Source: Eulemur rufifrons (Eukaryota; Chordata; Mammalia; Primates; Lemuridae). Taken from it: 64,000 nucleotides of DNA. Below are positions 1-12,719 of this stretch, in pieces; the stretch's first letter is position 1; every line of letters begins with the position of its first letter. The notes under the pieces were generated by a model that saw nothing but the letters and a program-made list of their open reading frames with translations, was not told where the DNA came from and made no database searches. The stretch is taken from NCBI RefSeq assembly GCF_041146395.1, contig NC_090984.1:85819114-85883113 (forward strand). The letters are read 5' to 3'. Both the position numbers and the translations under genes were made by a program.

Positions 1-96
1 CAGCAACATTTAAAATGAATGTTGGTATAAAGAGAAGCTTTGGTTATTACTCTTGGTTACTATGTCCATCTAATTTCTTACTTTTTAAAAATTTTT

Positions 97-437
97 TTTA
101 TTTTTTATTTATTATTTTTTTTTGAGACAGAGTCTTACTCTATTGCCTGGGCTAGAGTGCCGTGGTGTCAGCCTCTCTCACAGCAACCTCAAACTCCTGG
201 ACTCAAGCAATCCTCCTGCCTCAGCCTCCCAAGTAGCTGGTACTACAGGCATGTGCCACCATGCCCAGCTAATTTTTTTATATATGTTTTTAGCTGTCCA
301 TATAATTTCTTTCTATTTTTAGTAGAGATGGGATCTCGCTCTTGTTCAGGCTGGTCTCGAACTCCTGAGCTCAAACAATCTGCCCGCCTCGGCCTCTAGA
401 GTGCCAGGATTACAGGCGTGAGCCACCGCGCCGGGCC
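97..437 (-). mobile_element. Alu SINE, strepsirrhine-type, full length
   Basis: On the + strand it reads as a reversed Alu: poly-T, GAGACAGAGTCT, both monomers, and the left end as GCGTGAGCCACCGCGCCGGG. It has the lemur-type block TTTTTAGCTGTCCATATAAT between monomers. Confidence 0.93.
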
Positions 438-526
438 CCATCTCATTTCTTGAGGCGTCTTTGTACTAAGTCAAGAAAACGCTAGGTAGTTTTTGTAAAA
501 ATTTTTATAGATTCCTTATTTTAAAG

Positions 527-720
527 CAGGGGTCCCCAACCTATGGTGAGTTGTATAATTATTTCATTGTATATTACAATGTAATAATAATAGAAATAAA
601 GTACACAATAACTGTAATGCACTTGAATCATCCTGAAACCATCCCCCTACCCCCTTGGTCCATGGAAAAATTATCTTCCATGAAAACAGTCCCTGGTACT
701 AAAAAGGTTGGGAACCACTG
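527..720. mobile_element. Non-autonomous hAT DNA transposon (194 bp) with perfect 8-bp target duplication
   Basis: The ends are CAGGGGTCCCCAACC and GGTTGGGAACCACTG, imperfect terminal inverted repeats. The flanks 519-526 and 721-728 are identical (TTTTAAAG), the 8-bp target duplication expected for hAT transposition. The interior is internally deleted and AT-rich on the left, with a conserved right part containing CCATGGAAAAATTATCTTCC. Confidence 0.88.
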
Positions 721-772
721 TTTTAAAGTATTTTTTTTTTAAAGTATTTTCTTTCTTTTCTTCCATTCTCTT

Positions 773-1059
773 TGTTTTTTGATACAGAGTCTCACTCTGT
801 CGCCCTGGGTAGAGTGCAGTGACTTCATCATAGCTCACTGCAACCTCAAACTCCTGGGCTCAAGTGATTCTCCTGCTTCAGCTTCCTGAGTAGCTGGTAC
901 TATAGGCGCACATCACAACGCCCAGCTAACTTTTTCTGTTTTTGGTAGAGACTATTGCTCTTCCTCAGGCTGTTCTCTAACCCCTGAGCTCAAGTGATCC
1001 TTCTGCCTCGGCCTCCCAGAGTGCTAGGATTGCGGGTTTGAGGCCACCCCGTCTGGCCT
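773..1059 (-). mobile_element. Alu SINE, older and diverged
   Basis: A reversed Alu running from TTTTTTGATACAGAGTCTCA to a degraded left end GTCTGGCC. It is more diverged than the others and lacks the TTGTCCATATAAT block. Confidence 0.9.
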
Positions 1060-1239
1060 AAAGTATTTTCTTTTTTGGGAAAATTTGTTTCAAAGTACGC
1101 ATAACTTTCTACAGTTATTCAGCACTGTTATTGTATAAATGAAGAATCGGGGAAGTTTATGCCTGTTTGCTTGCTTGTTTTAATTTACGTTTATCTCTTC
1201 CTAGTTGTCTTTTTATTGTTTGGTTGAAAGTTAAAACAA

Positions 1240-2549
1240 ATATTAAGTGATTCAGATGTATAAGAATACAGAATGTGTATGTACAGTTTAAAGATTAAAT
1301 ATAAAATGAATACCTGTGTACTGAACACCTGTGTACCTTTCAGCTTTATTTAAAATTTTCTTTTAAAAATTAAATACATATACAATATTTATATATGTGT
1401 AAGATATAGACACAATGAACAGTCTGTGCCTAGTTTAATAATGTTATCCTAACTTTTTATTCTTTTATGTACTCCCCCCAGAGTAACTACTATCTTTCTT
1501 ATCTTTGCTTTTCTTTTAGTTTTGCCACATCTGTTTATATCCCTAAACTATTTTTTTTGTTCTCTTTTTGCACTCTAAAAATATGATCCTTCTGTATGAG
1601 TTTTTGCAACTTCCCATTTTCCTTCAACTTTATGGTCCTAATATTCTTTCACCATGTTGTATGTAGCTCAAATTCATTTACTTTCACTGCTGTGTGGAAT
1701 TTCATCATATGAATATTTTACAGTTAATCTATTTTCTGTTGTCTGTTGATGGACATTTGAGTTTCCAGGGTTTTTTTTTTTTTTTTTTTTTTTGGTTACT
1801 ATAAACAGTACTGCTATGAACACCTTGCATAGGTCTATTGGTTGCACTTTAGTGTCTCTATGATAGTGTTTTTTCAAATTTTCTGTTACCACTCACAATA
1901 AGAAACATTTTTTATGACTCAGTACATTATCAAGTGTACACATATATAACAAAAGTTTCCTGAAATAAAGCTTCTGTGCAATACTGTGCTATTTTGTTTC
2001 ATTAGAAATAAAAATGCTAGTCAAGACATAAGTTTTTTGCTGTCTGCTAAGGAGTTGAGACTTATAGTTTGAATAAATTATTTTGGGGCTTATAGCTAGC
2101 TAGGAGTGGAATTGTTGGATTGTAGGAGATAAACATTTTCAGCTTTACTAGGTAGTTCTAAGTTGTTTTCCAATGTAAATGTACCAGTTTATTCCCCTCA
2201 CCTGTGTATACATGTGATGGCTCCATGTTCTTATATTTGATATTGGCAGAAACTAAAGTTAGCCTATTATGTATGAATTGTTATATTGTAGGTTTTTTAT
2301 TTCCAATTACTGAGAGAAAACATCTTGTTAGTGTTTGCTGGACATTTTTATTTCCCTTTCTCTGAAATGGCTGTTCATTTTTGTGTTGAGTTTGTCTTTT
2401 TGGTTGGTAGGAGTTCTTCGGATGTTCTGAGTACTATTAATAATTCTTTGCCAATTATGTGTCACAAGTGTCTTCTCCCACTTTGGCTTGTCTTCTCACT
2501 TTCTTATGGTGTCTCTATTAAAAGTTTACAGTTTTAATTTCGTTGAATT
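1240..2549 (-). mobile_element. Ancient L1-type LINE fragment, reversed
   Basis: The + strand reads as the reverse complement of an old mammalian L1 (or HAL1-like) 3' half. Signatures are CATTTACTTTCACTGCTGTG, GATGGACATTTGAGTTTCCA and TTCCAATGTAAATGTACCAG, then the typical TTTGCCAATTATGTGTCACA stretch. A 23-base poly-T tract (about 1771-1793) interrupts it. Confidence 0.65.
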
Positions 2550-2940
2550 TGTTAAAAGGAAAACTTTAGACAAATTTAACAGAGTTTAATTGAGCAAAGA
2601 ACGATTTATGAATCGGGCAGCCCCATGAACTAGAATAGGTTCAGAGATGACTCTGACACTGCTGTGTAGCCATAGGGGATATATGGATAGGAAAGGGAAA
2701 GTGACATACAGAAAATGGAAATGAGGTACAGAAACAGCTGGATTATTCGAACACTGTTTGAACACTTGGCTGCTGTTTGAAATGTGGCTTTTGTGATTGG
2801 CTGAGACTGGGCTACTTGTTACAAGATAAGGTTACAGTCTGTTTACACATCCAGTTAGGTTATAGTTCATTGTGTACAAAGAAACCTTGAGGCCACATTT
2901 AAAATATGTAAGACAGCTTTAGGCTAAACCTAATTTAACA
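2550..2940. mobile_element. Solo-LTR-like element, about 391 bp
   Basis: It begins TGTTAAAAGG and ends AATTTAACA, giving TG...CA ends with a short inverted repeat (TGTTAAA/TTTAACA). Flanks share only AATT as possible target duplication. The interior, including ATTGAGCAAAGAACGATT and GTGATTGGCTGAGACTGGGC, reminds me of a dispersed mammalian endogenous-retrovirus LTR. It has no coding capacity; the family name is not assigned. Confidence 0.55.
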
Positions 2941-2958
2941 AATTTTCTATTATTTTCC

Positions 2959-3298
2959 TTTTTTTTTTTTTTTTTTTGAGACAGAGTCTCGCTCTGTTGC
3001 CCGGGCTAGAGTGAGTGCCGTGGCGTCAGTCTAGCTCACAGCAACCTCAAACTCCTGGGCTTAAGCGATCCTACTGCCTCAGCCTCCCGAGTAGCTGGGG
3101 CTACAGGCATGCGCCACCATGCCCGGCTAATTTTTTGTATATATATATTTTAGTTGTCCATATAATTTCTTTCTATTTTTAGTAGAGACGGGGTCTCGCT
3201 CTTGCTCAGGCTGGTCTCGAACTCCTGACCTCGAGCGATCCACCCACCTCGGCCTCCCAGAGTGCTAGGATTACAGGCGTGAGCCACCGCGCCTGGCC
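2959..3298 (-). mobile_element. Alu SINE, strepsirrhine-type, full length with target duplication
   Basis: A reversed full-length Alu ending GCGCCTGGCC. TATTTTCCTTTTT occurs at 2951 and again from 3299, a clear target-site duplication. Confidence 0.94.
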
Positions 3299-3437
3299 TA
3301 TTTTCCTTTTTTAAGGGCTCAAATGTGTTTATTTTCTAGATACTCTGAAATAATTCGAGTTAATAGTTCACTAGAATATGGAGATATTTTGAGGATTGCT
3401 TCTACACTTTGCTTTTAGAGTCTTAAGAAAATAATTA

Positions 3438-3621
3438 CCGTTGACTCTTGAACAACACGGGTTTTGAACCACATGGGTCCATTTATACATGGAGCGGGAT
3501 GGGAAACCTGCATATACAGGCTGTGGGACTTGACTATGCTAGGGATTTTGAAGGATTAGGGGAGTGTAGGGTAGGGGGGATGTCCTGGAACCAATCCCCT
3601 GAATATACTGAGGGACTACTG
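3438..3621. mobile_element. Non-autonomous Tigger/mariner-type element (184 bp), TA-flanked
   Basis: The ends are CCGTTGACTCTTGAAC and GAGGGACTACTG (reverse complement CAGTAGTCCCTC), an imperfect inverted repeat. TA occurs on both sides (3436-3437, 3622-3623). The sequence GTCCTGGAACCAATCCCCTG is characteristic of this common mammalian family. Confidence 0.75.
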
Positions 3622-3889
3622 TATGTAGAAATGATTTTTTAAAAAGTTTGGATGGAATTAATCAGTAAACTTTGAAGTCTCCCCTCTTCTGCAGCTCTTA
3701 AATGACATTGTAAGACTTTTGTAAATATTTCAGTGATGCCGGTGTTTGCATGTGGTTTTGCTAAATTGTTGTGGACATTTGTTGTGAAGAAGCTCACTGT
3801 GCTTGCTGTTTTGCAGTTTTGCCACAGCGCTCTGGAAGTGTGGATAAACTTCTGTATATCCAGCTGGTACTCAAAGTATACTTAAATCT

Positions 3890-4440
3890 TAGGAATCAGA
3901 TCTTTCTTTAATTTTGGAAAATTTTCACCTCTTTAAATATTGCTTGTGTTATTTTCGCTTTTCTTCTCTTTGAGTAGACCTATGTTGGAGTCTCTTAGTT
4001 TACCCTTTGTGTCTCTTAATTGCTCTGTCAATTGTTTTCCTCTTTTCTGTGTCTTGTACCAGATGAATTAATTCATTACTCTCTAGCAATTTACCGATTC
4101 TTTTTTCCATCCAGTCTAGACTTTATTCTACCTATTGAATCTAAGTGCTGGTATCTACAACTTTCATTTCTTAGATTTCAAATTGCTGCTTCTTATCCAT
4201 CTGTCTCAGTTCTGTTTTTGTTTTATAACCTTTTTGCTACTTAAAAACTCTCCTCATCTCTCTGCTTCTTCAACATGTTAAAATTTAAAAATCTTTGTCA
4301 GGCTGTTCCATAAAACTAGTACTATCTGATGTGAATTCATGATTTTATTGGTGATTTGTTCTCATTACATTTCTTCCTATGTTTTGTATTTAAACTCTGA
4401 ATTGGTTGCTGTTGGATCAACTCATGATTTTGACAACTAG
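3890..4440 (-). mobile_element. Possible ancient L1-type fragment, reversed
   Basis: The pyrimidine-rich strand with TCTTAGTTTACCCTTTGTGT and runs such as TTTCATTTCTTAGATTTC resembles reversed 5' parts of old L1 elements. Identity is too low to be sure by eye. Confidence 0.35.
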
Positions 4441-4449
4441 TAAATAAAA

Positions 4450-6070
4450 AAAAAAAAGCATTTTTCCTCTGTGATTTGTGTCTCGCGATAACCAGAAAGG
4501 TCATAAGTTTCTATAAATATATTCTATCTAATAAAGAAGGAGTGATAGACTATCTCCATTTTGTATCTCCTAATGAATGATGTCTAGACAAAGATCACCA
4601 GTAGCTAGCTGCTCATATCACAGAGACATCCATATGTTAGGTACTTCCTGATGGAAATGTGCCACACTGTGCATTAATCTTACACTAAAATCAAAACCAA
4701 CAGAAAAATTTGTTAAACGCTATGAGGATACTATCAACAAAATTCAGAAGCAAGAAGCTCTGTAGGACCAGCTACCTGGTTTGGTTTTTTTCTAACTAAA
4801 AGTTCTAAGAATTGCCAGAAACTGAATGGTAGAGATGCAGGTATGGTAGATGAAAGGAGACAAGAAATATACCAATCAAAAAATAACAATATTTACAAAG
4901 CAGTGTGAGAAATGTGAACTATGGTTGAATATTTAATATTAAGGAATTACTAATTTTTAATTTGCTGTGGGACTGGATGTTTTGTCATCTTTTTTTCTCC
5001 AGGCTCAGAACTTCCATAAAGGTGTAGTTATAGGTAATAGGTTTGCAGCCTGGTTGGTTTTCATACCTATTCCTTCCCTTCTCCTCTTCTCCTTCCCTTC
5101 TTTCTTATTTTCTTTTTAAAACTCTTTTCACAAGCTTTGCAAGTCCTATTCCCTACCTCCATCCCTTGGTGTCAAGAGGTGAACCTGGTTCTGTTGCTGT
5201 TACCTTTAGGAGCTGATCTATCTGGCCACCTTCCTCATTCCTTCTTCCGTATACTCCACTTTAGGTATGAGTTACTGTTTTGAATTTTTATTGCATTTCT
5301 GACCTAGAGAGATATTTGTCTTGGTTTTGAGTTTAGCCACATGTAAAAAATAATTTCCTTTTATGTTTCATACCATTGTTAAGTGTTTGAAATAGAAGAG
5401 TCTTTACTGGAAATCTTCATTTCTACTTTTTTTAATTTTGAGTTTTGAATCTCAGCTGATGTATCCTGGGTAATACCCAGAATGTATCCTGAACATTCTA
5501 GTTTGGTGATCTGTTTCCCTCCTTTGCTTATATCTGTTTTCTTTTAATCTTGTTGAATATTCGTTATAGAACAAATCTGATTTTAGTATCACACTAATTT
5601 ATGATTATAATTAGTTAAAATCATTAAGCCTTGAAGTGTGATTTTTTTTTTTTTTTTGCTTCTGCTACTTGATCTTACTTATCCTATGTTTCTTCATTTT
5701 GCTTTGAAGTTGCTAGTCTAACTCAAACTGAATGGGTCTTTTTCTTTTTCCAGATAGGACTGGTATTCCTTGCTATCTTACTGCTTTTTGTCTCCAACTT
5801 GAAAATCAAATATTTAATGACTTGAATTCATTTTTGAAAACCCTGCTGCTAATTTAAAAGCCATTAAATGAAAACATAATTTCCATTAATTTTAGTGGGG
5901 AATTATGATGTTTTATTCCATCCCAGATACTTTTCACAGATGGTTAAATATTAATCCAACAATGAAAATGAGTTTAAGTATAGACAATTTGAAAGTAAAT
6001 ACACTTTATATACAAAATGTAATGTCATGTCATATAATGGAGGCTTATTGTATTTGCCAAAGGAGGAAGA
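4450..6070. other. AT-rich intronic stretch, nothing recognised
   Basis: No splice-bounded exon, RNA gene or clear repeat was found. It contains only short homopolymer runs, such as poly-T at 5642-5657. Confidence 0.5.
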
Positions 6071-6078
6071 GAAAATGT

Positions 6079-6110
6079 GGTGGTGGCGGTGGTGGTGGTG
6101 ATGGTGGTTA
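6079..6110 (+). repeat. (GGT)n microsatellite
   Basis: About ten GGT/GAT/GCG-type triplets (GGTGGTGGCGGTGGTGGTGG then TGATGGTGG). It creates a poly-Gly false frame. Confidence 0.9.
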
Positions 6111-6718
6111 GTGGAATATCATTCTTTGGAAAGTCTGTTCTTTGTGTACTATTTTCTTCACTAGTTTCAAACTTTTTGGAGCTCAGAGTTACCTTGCATT
6201 CAGTCTGCACTTAAAAATCAAAAAAGCGCCATTAGGGCAATAAAGTGTAAACACAAGTTTTGAAACCATGAGAAGTAGAGCACATGCAGAGAAGATGGAA
6301 GAGTTGTAGGAGATGATAGATCTTTGTCATTCTTGCTTGGCATATGTACCCAAAGCAAAATATTCTGGGTTCATTCAAACATGTTGTACAGTACAGATTT
6401 GTTATGTATATACTCTGACTAGAAACCATTATGTTGAATAAAATGTTGAGTGTGTCTTTGCTTGAAATCATAATGTTGAAATTTTACTTTTTATAGAATA
6501 TTTTGTGTGTGTTTAGGTAAACAGTCATAATAGCAAAAAAGTCATTGCTTGAAAACTGGTAATTTTCAAGAGCCATTTTGATGAAAACCAGTTAACTGAA
6601 CAATTCATTATATGAAGTAAGTCTGTAGACTTAATGACATGGTATCCCTGCTTATCTGAATTATTGGAATTTCTATTCCAACCAGGTAACTGAAAGAGTA
6701 ACAAAGGATAAAATAGTC

Positions 6719-7062
6719 TTTTTTTTTTTTTTTTTTTGAGACAGAGTCTCACTTTGTTGCCCAGGCTAGAGTGAGTGCCGTGGCGTCAGCCTAGCTCACA
6801 GCAACCTCAAACTCCTGGGCTCAAGCGATCCTCCTGCCTCACTCAGCCTCCCGAGTAGCTGGGACTACAGGCATGCGCCACTATGCCCGGCTAATTTTTC
6901 TATATATATATTTTTAGTTGTCCATATAATTTCTTTCTATTTTTAGTAGAGACGGGGTCTCGCTCTTGCTCAGGCTGGTCTCGAACTCCTGACCTTGAGC
7001 GATCCACCCGCCTCGGCCTCCCAGAGTGCTAGGATTACAGGCGTGAGCCACCGCGCCCGGCC
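6719..7062 (-). mobile_element. Alu SINE, strepsirrhine-type, full length with target duplication
   Basis: A reversed Alu with a small internal CTCACTCAGCC repeat. AAAATAGTCTT is found at 6710-6720 and again from 7063, so the insertion boundaries are exact. Among the least diverged copies here. Confidence 0.95.
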
Positions 7063-7079
7063 AAAATAGTCTTTTTTAT

Positions 7080-9570
7080 GAAACATTATTCAGTTGGTTT
7101 GCTTTTTGTTCCTATCCTTGTATTCATCACATCTTTTATAAACTGGCAAGCTTGTCTGTAAATAACTGATTAAAATGTTAGTAAGGTCAGGCTAAGAACA
7201 AAAATCTTTGATTCATGATCAAGAAACTTTCTAAGCCATTCATTGATGATGTTGGGCTATGATTGTTTAACCTTTTAAGTATTCCCAAATTTATGCTATT
7301 TTTCAGCCATGTTCAGGACTTATCAATCTTGTTTCCAAGGATAGCTTGTTTGCTTTATCAAGTGTTCTGCCAAAATCAGGCATTCTATAATGTGTATTGG
7401 GTTTTCCTGATTTAGTAACCCTTCTGTTAAAAGAAAAAAAGGCATTGGAATGACAGTTTTAAAATAGTGACTGTTTTATAGTGGATGACTTTTTATGCCC
7501 CTAAATTTTTAAATAGTGGTATTGTCTGGATTTACCTAAAATGAATTCACCACTTTTAGTTTTGACTACTTTTCTGCTGTTTTTAGTACATGATAGTTTA
7601 TGCCTCCTCCCCCATCCCCCAACTTTTTGGGCATCTTCTAACAGTGGGGAAAGCAGAAGCCTTTCATGGAACTTGAAATGTAGGATTATGGCATCTGTGT
7701 GCTGTCTGTTAAAGGCAGTATCTATCTTTGCTTGGCTGTTGAGATGATTGTATAAACATAATTTATAAGGACAATCCCCAAAGTAGGATAGCCATATAAT
7801 AGGGGCCTCTACTTGTGGCTGTATTGTAGGTTCTGGTAACTGATCACCTTTCAAACTCTTACCTTATATTTCTGTTGTCTGGAAGGGGGTCTTTGCAACT
7901 ACAAATTTTGAAGGTTCACTGTATGTGGTGTTTCAGTTAACTGGATAATTTACATACTTAAGCCCACTTTATGACCATGGAAATTCAGTTGGTAAAATCA
8001 CAAAGACTGCTTTTTCTTGGAGTTAGCTCTCTAGTAAACTAGCTTCTTATCAAGATCAGTTATCTATTTTTTGCTTAGATTTATTATTGGGAGTGATGTC
8101 AAAAGAATAGAGCCATCTTTTTGATAAACTTTTTTTGGGAGACGTTGTAGACTTAAACATTCATTAATATGTAAAAGTTACACTTATTTCCAATTCAGGG
8201 CAATTATATCTGTACTTTTTGATTTTTTTTCTGTCATATATTCTTTTTGCAGTTTCAAGAACATTATAGTAAAGTCCATATCTTGATAAAACAGCCTTGA
8301 TTTTGTTGTAGAGTACTAGTGAGCACAAATAGGCTTGATATATACATATTTATGAGGGTTTATTTTGAAAGAAAATGCAAAGGGAAGGACTAACAAGGAC
8401 TACCTATATAAAGTTATGTATGTACAGAGAAGTAAATCTTTTTTTCTCTCCAGAGTTATGCTGAATGCCCTTTGGTCCATAGATATTTGACAGTGTTATG
8501 CATTGGGTAGTGTGTACTCCCAGATAGTAGGTGGGAGCAAACATACATGTGAATAGGAGTCACTCATTTGGCATGTTAAACTTTGAGTAGTATAAACTAA
8601 ACTTTGTACAATCCGTGAATAAAAATCTTTTAGTGATGTTTTCTTACACCGTAGTTCTTAAGGTACAGTTTCAGGGAATGAGGACCATGTAAGATTATGA
8701 ATGTAAAATTTCATTTCAGTGAATCAGAATGGGGAAATTTCTTAACTTTTTAAAGATTCTTTTTCTTTAACTTCACTATAGATTTATTAACAGAAGTAAT
8801 ATTTCAGAACAATCTGCAAATTATGATATATAAGTAGTTTCCTTGACTTACTTTAGTTTCATTTGTATGTACTTGTAGTTAGAGAATGTGTAAGATTTTG
8901 CTGTTTATTTACAGTTTTGCTGTTTGTGTAGACTTTGTATCTCTTTGCTTTCTCTTAAATAGTGGTGATAGGAATTTGCTTGTAGAATGACATAAAATCA
9001 GAACTGAAACGTAGAAATGAAATGTAGACTATGGAGTATATTGTAAGGTTTTAGGGGAAAAAATCAGGCTTTCACTATTTAATGGGTGCATTTGACTATA
9101 AAATGCTGTAACATTTTGTCCTAATTTTTTATGGCTTTGTACTTGGAAGCTTGTAATTGAGGGGCCAGAGAGGGAAAATTCTTTGCTAGCACTCTTATTT
9201 CTGCCTTCCTGAAAAGTATTTTAGCTGGGGGAAAAAAGGTCAGCTGTAATCCCCAGTGAAAGAGTATTGGATTCTCAATCATATCCTGGTTGGAAGAGGT
9301 ATTGTTCGTTTAAAAAAAACTACATTCTGGATTAGCAAATTACATATAAAGTATTTTTGTTTGCTAACATTAACAATCAGTTTTGTTCATTACATAGGTG
9401 ACTGACTTATTGCTTCTGAAAACTAATATTCCAGTGTTTAGCTGGATCTAGAATTTTGTTAATGGTTATTGTTTCTATGGAGATTTTATTACATTATCCT
9501 TTGGCTTCTGTTGCTCATTAATATGTAAGTCTGTTTTATAGGTAATCTGTGTTTTTAATACTTTATATGT
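7080..9570. other. AT-rich intronic stretch, nothing recognised
   Basis: I saw no exon, RNA gene or classifiable repeat on either strand. Short open frames at 7501-7854 and 7541-7747 overlap on opposite strands and have no coding character. Confidence 0.5.
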
Positions 9571-9571
9571 T

Positions 9572-9840
9572 TTGAATTATACAGTGTTAATACAAATATG
9601 TTTAAATATCTTTGTCCAGATTTTACTGCCTTTCCTGAATTGGAACATTCGTATCTTTCAACAGTTTTTAAAAATTCTCAGCCATTATCTCATCAGATAC
9701 TACTTTTCTTTATTCTTTCCTCTCCTTGAATTCCCATTTGATTTACTGGACCTTCTCATTGTATCTTTCATTCTATTAATTTTTCTTTCACATTTTCCCA
9801 CATGTATCCTTTTGTGCTATGTTGTCAGTTTTTATCAGAT
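9572..9840 (-). mobile_element. Possible ancient L1-type fragment, reversed
   Basis: The pyrimidine-rich strand with CAGCCATTATCTCATCAGAT and TTTCATTCTATTAATTTTTC resembles reversed old L1 sequence. Low confidence. Confidence 0.35.
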
Positions 9841-9849
9841 CTAGTCTGT

Positions 9850-11920
9850 CAGTTTTTATCTAGCTCTAGAAAGGGCTAGTTGGCCCTTTCTAACCCAGAA
9901 ATCTTGTGAAAAGAAAAGATAGGTCAAGATTGTAGATTTTAGGGGAGAACACCTTCTGTACATGGTATAACTGTTTTATAATTACATTATTGGTACGAAT
10001 TTCATGTTCTGGTGTTAAATTTTGAAGCTTTGATAATTTATATTCTTTTGTCTTTGAAAACTCATTTTATGTGTTGATTTGAAAGACTGAATATTTAAAA
10101 AGTTATAAATTTCTTTGGTATTAAAGCTTTCAATTTGTCTAATTAAATTATCATAAATTAGATTTCTTTATGAAATAAACTTTTAACTAGATTATCTCCT
10201 ATGGAAGTATTTTTAAATGAGCAATGCCTTTTCCTGAGAAAATGGGCTAGTTTGGGCTTGATGAGTAAGCAGAACTTTAATAGATGTGGACGTAACTAAC
10301 TTTCAGCAGCTACCAGCTGTTCGGTTCCTTTCCAGTTTCTTGGAGAAGCTGTTCAAACTGATTTATCTATTCCCACATTAAAGGAAAAAATTTTGATTAA
10401 AAGATAAAATAGAAGTTTCATGTGTTGTTACATGGTACCTAATGGAGAAATTAAATTTCATTACTCATTTGTGGCATTAGTTGGATTCACTAACTTAAGG
10501 GGTGTAAGATGTGAGTCATAGAAATAACTATGTGTTGCAGTTTAAAAAGAGTAATTGCACCACAGCTTTGAGATTTCAGTGTAGTCTGTAAAGTTAATTT
10601 TAGGAAAGATGTTGTAAATGGAGTTCCCATGTTGCGGGGGCCGGGGGTGACTCAAATGTTTAGGCATACTAGATTATTTTGTCTTTTGGTTGCTTTGAAT
10701 CTTTCTTATTTTAAAAGATAATTTTGTACTTTATTGTGCACTCTGGAGCCATTACACTTTCTGTGCAGTTACTAACTAGGACAATAGGAAGTTAGATGAG
10801 TTTTGTATTTTGATGGCCATTTCAGGAAGTGGTTAATACTTTGTCTATTTTTCTCATTGTATTGTCTTTTTCTTATTGATTTGTAAGGTGAAGTTTATTT
10901 TTAAAAATGTTTATTGCAAAAAAAATGTTTCTTGCAGATGTAATATTACTTATAAACATTTAAACATACAGAATTGTATAAAATGAGTCTGCCTATTTTC
11001 TTGTGTTTTTAAATATGTTATACTTTTTTTCTTACATTTAAAACTTTATCTGAATATTTTTATTTGATCTGACTGTTACAGCCTTTCTTCTGATTTGGAA
11101 CAACTTACTAAAAACCAAATCTTTGTACCTACTTGGATTTGTTTTAGATTTTGAGTTCCACTATGGTCTGTACTTTTATCTTTAAATCACACTGCATTAT
11201 ATTGCTGCTTCCCTATATTTGTTAAAACTGTCTACTGTCTCATAGAATCTATGCATGTGTACGTAGAGAATAAGTGCTCTGGCATTTTAGGAGGAGAACT
11301 AGCTGTAGACATGGTACTTGAACTGGAAGAGTAAGACCATATTGGGGCTGAGTTAAGTTTTTTTGCTTTGGTTTATAGTTTGTATTTTCCTCCTCAGGAT
11401 GTTAGCACTGCTAAATAGCCTGCATTCAAAGTTTTAAATTTAAGTGGAGAATAAAAATGAATGCAGTTTATAAAGAATGAAAAATTCAATAATAATTGTA
11501 TTTTATGGGACCTCCAATACCACTCTTTTTTACCCTTACTTTTTCATCTAATGACTTTGCTTCACATTTCATTAAGAAAATAGTAGCATTAGGAGTTGTC
11601 ACAATTTCTAACCATATCCTCTCCTTGCCTGTGCCTTTATACTCTTCCTTATGTTTATACCCATTCCCTTGGTGATTTATCCAAGCTTGTGGCTTTAAAT
11701 ATGGTCCATGTGCCAAATACTTCCGAATTTATATCTCTAGCCTGTACTTCTCAGCTGACCAAACAATCTTTTATTTAGCTGTCTGCTGGACAACACCTAG
11801 CTAAAACCAAACTCCTGATCTTCAACCTAGCTATGTCCTGTCCACATTTCCGCTATCTCAGTAAAGGGCAACTCTTTTTTTTTTTTTTTTTGGCTTAGTC
11901 TGAAAGCTTTGGAGTTGTCT
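9850..11920. other. AT-rich intronic stretch, nothing recognised
   Basis: It contains a small local duplication of GTCAGTTTTTATC (around 9827 and 9848) and a G-rich patch at 10634-10648. No gene or repeat family was assigned. Confidence 0.45.
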
Positions 11921-11929
11921 TTGGCTTTG

Positions 11930-12715
11930 CTTGGTCTCTCACTCACACCCCTCATCCAGTCGGTCAGCAAATCATCTTGGCTCTACCTTCATCATGTATC
12001 CAGAATTTGACCACCTTACCTGCTACCAACTTGCTGTCATCATCTGTGGATTATTTCAGTTGTCTCCTAGGAATTTTCCTTGCTTTCACTTTATCTCTAC
12101 ACCCTTCCCTACTCAGAGCCCTCCACTGGTTTCCCATATTACTGAGAGTACTAGCCACAGTCCTTCCAATATCCTGAAGAAATTACATGACTTGTTAACC
12201 ACACCCCCAACCCTTTGTATTATCTCTATAACTGCATTTACTATTACTTTTATTCATTCTACTTGAACTACATTGTCCTTATTGCTTTTGCTCAAATATA
12301 CCAGGTATGTTCCTGTTTCATGATCTTTGTGCTTGCTCTTCCCTCATTCACTCCATTCAGCTCTTCACTTAGGCACAGATAGGGACATGGGTCTATCCCT
12401 CGCTTATTTCAGGTCTTTATTCTAATATCATTTTTTTTCAAGGAAATCCTCCCTGACCATTCTCCTCTAAATTATAACTTCTGTCCACTTTCCTTCTTCC
12501 TATGCTCTCTATTTCTCTTTCCTGCTTATCACTATTCTTGCTACTTACTACCATTTCATATATTGTATATTAATTGCTGATCTGTCTTTCCCTTAGTAGA
12601 ATGGTAACTGTGTAAGTGCAGGGTTTGTGGCCCTTTTACTGCTATCTATTTAGAACATGCTAGAACAGTGCTGACAATGTAATCGATGCTAAATAACTGA
12701 ATGAGAGAATAATAA
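11930..12715 (+). mobile_element. L2 LINE 3' part
   Basis: It reads in the sense direction of L2: CAGAGCCCTCCACTGGTTTC, AGGAAATCCTCCCTGACCAT, CTTATCACTATTC..., then TTAGAACATGCTAGAACAGTGC and AATAACTGAATGA at the 3' end. It is diverged but collinear. Confidence 0.75.
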
Positions 12716-12719
12716 AGAC

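Noticed and set aside
40..399. 119-codon plus-strand open frame
   Set aside because: It is a translation of a reversed Alu ([18 protein letters not shown] peptide), not a gene. The same applies to 122-322 and 46497-46748.
6025..6210. Frame with a poly-Gly or poly-Thr run
   Set aside because: An artefact of a GGT microsatellite.
7501..7854. 117-codon minus-strand frame in the 5' intron
   Set aside because: No recognisable domain, and no splice or conservation evidence. An overlapping frame on the other strand suggests a chance open frame.
11931..12266. 111-codon plus-strand frame
   Set aside because: It lies within an L2 LINE 3' region and does not match its coding frame.
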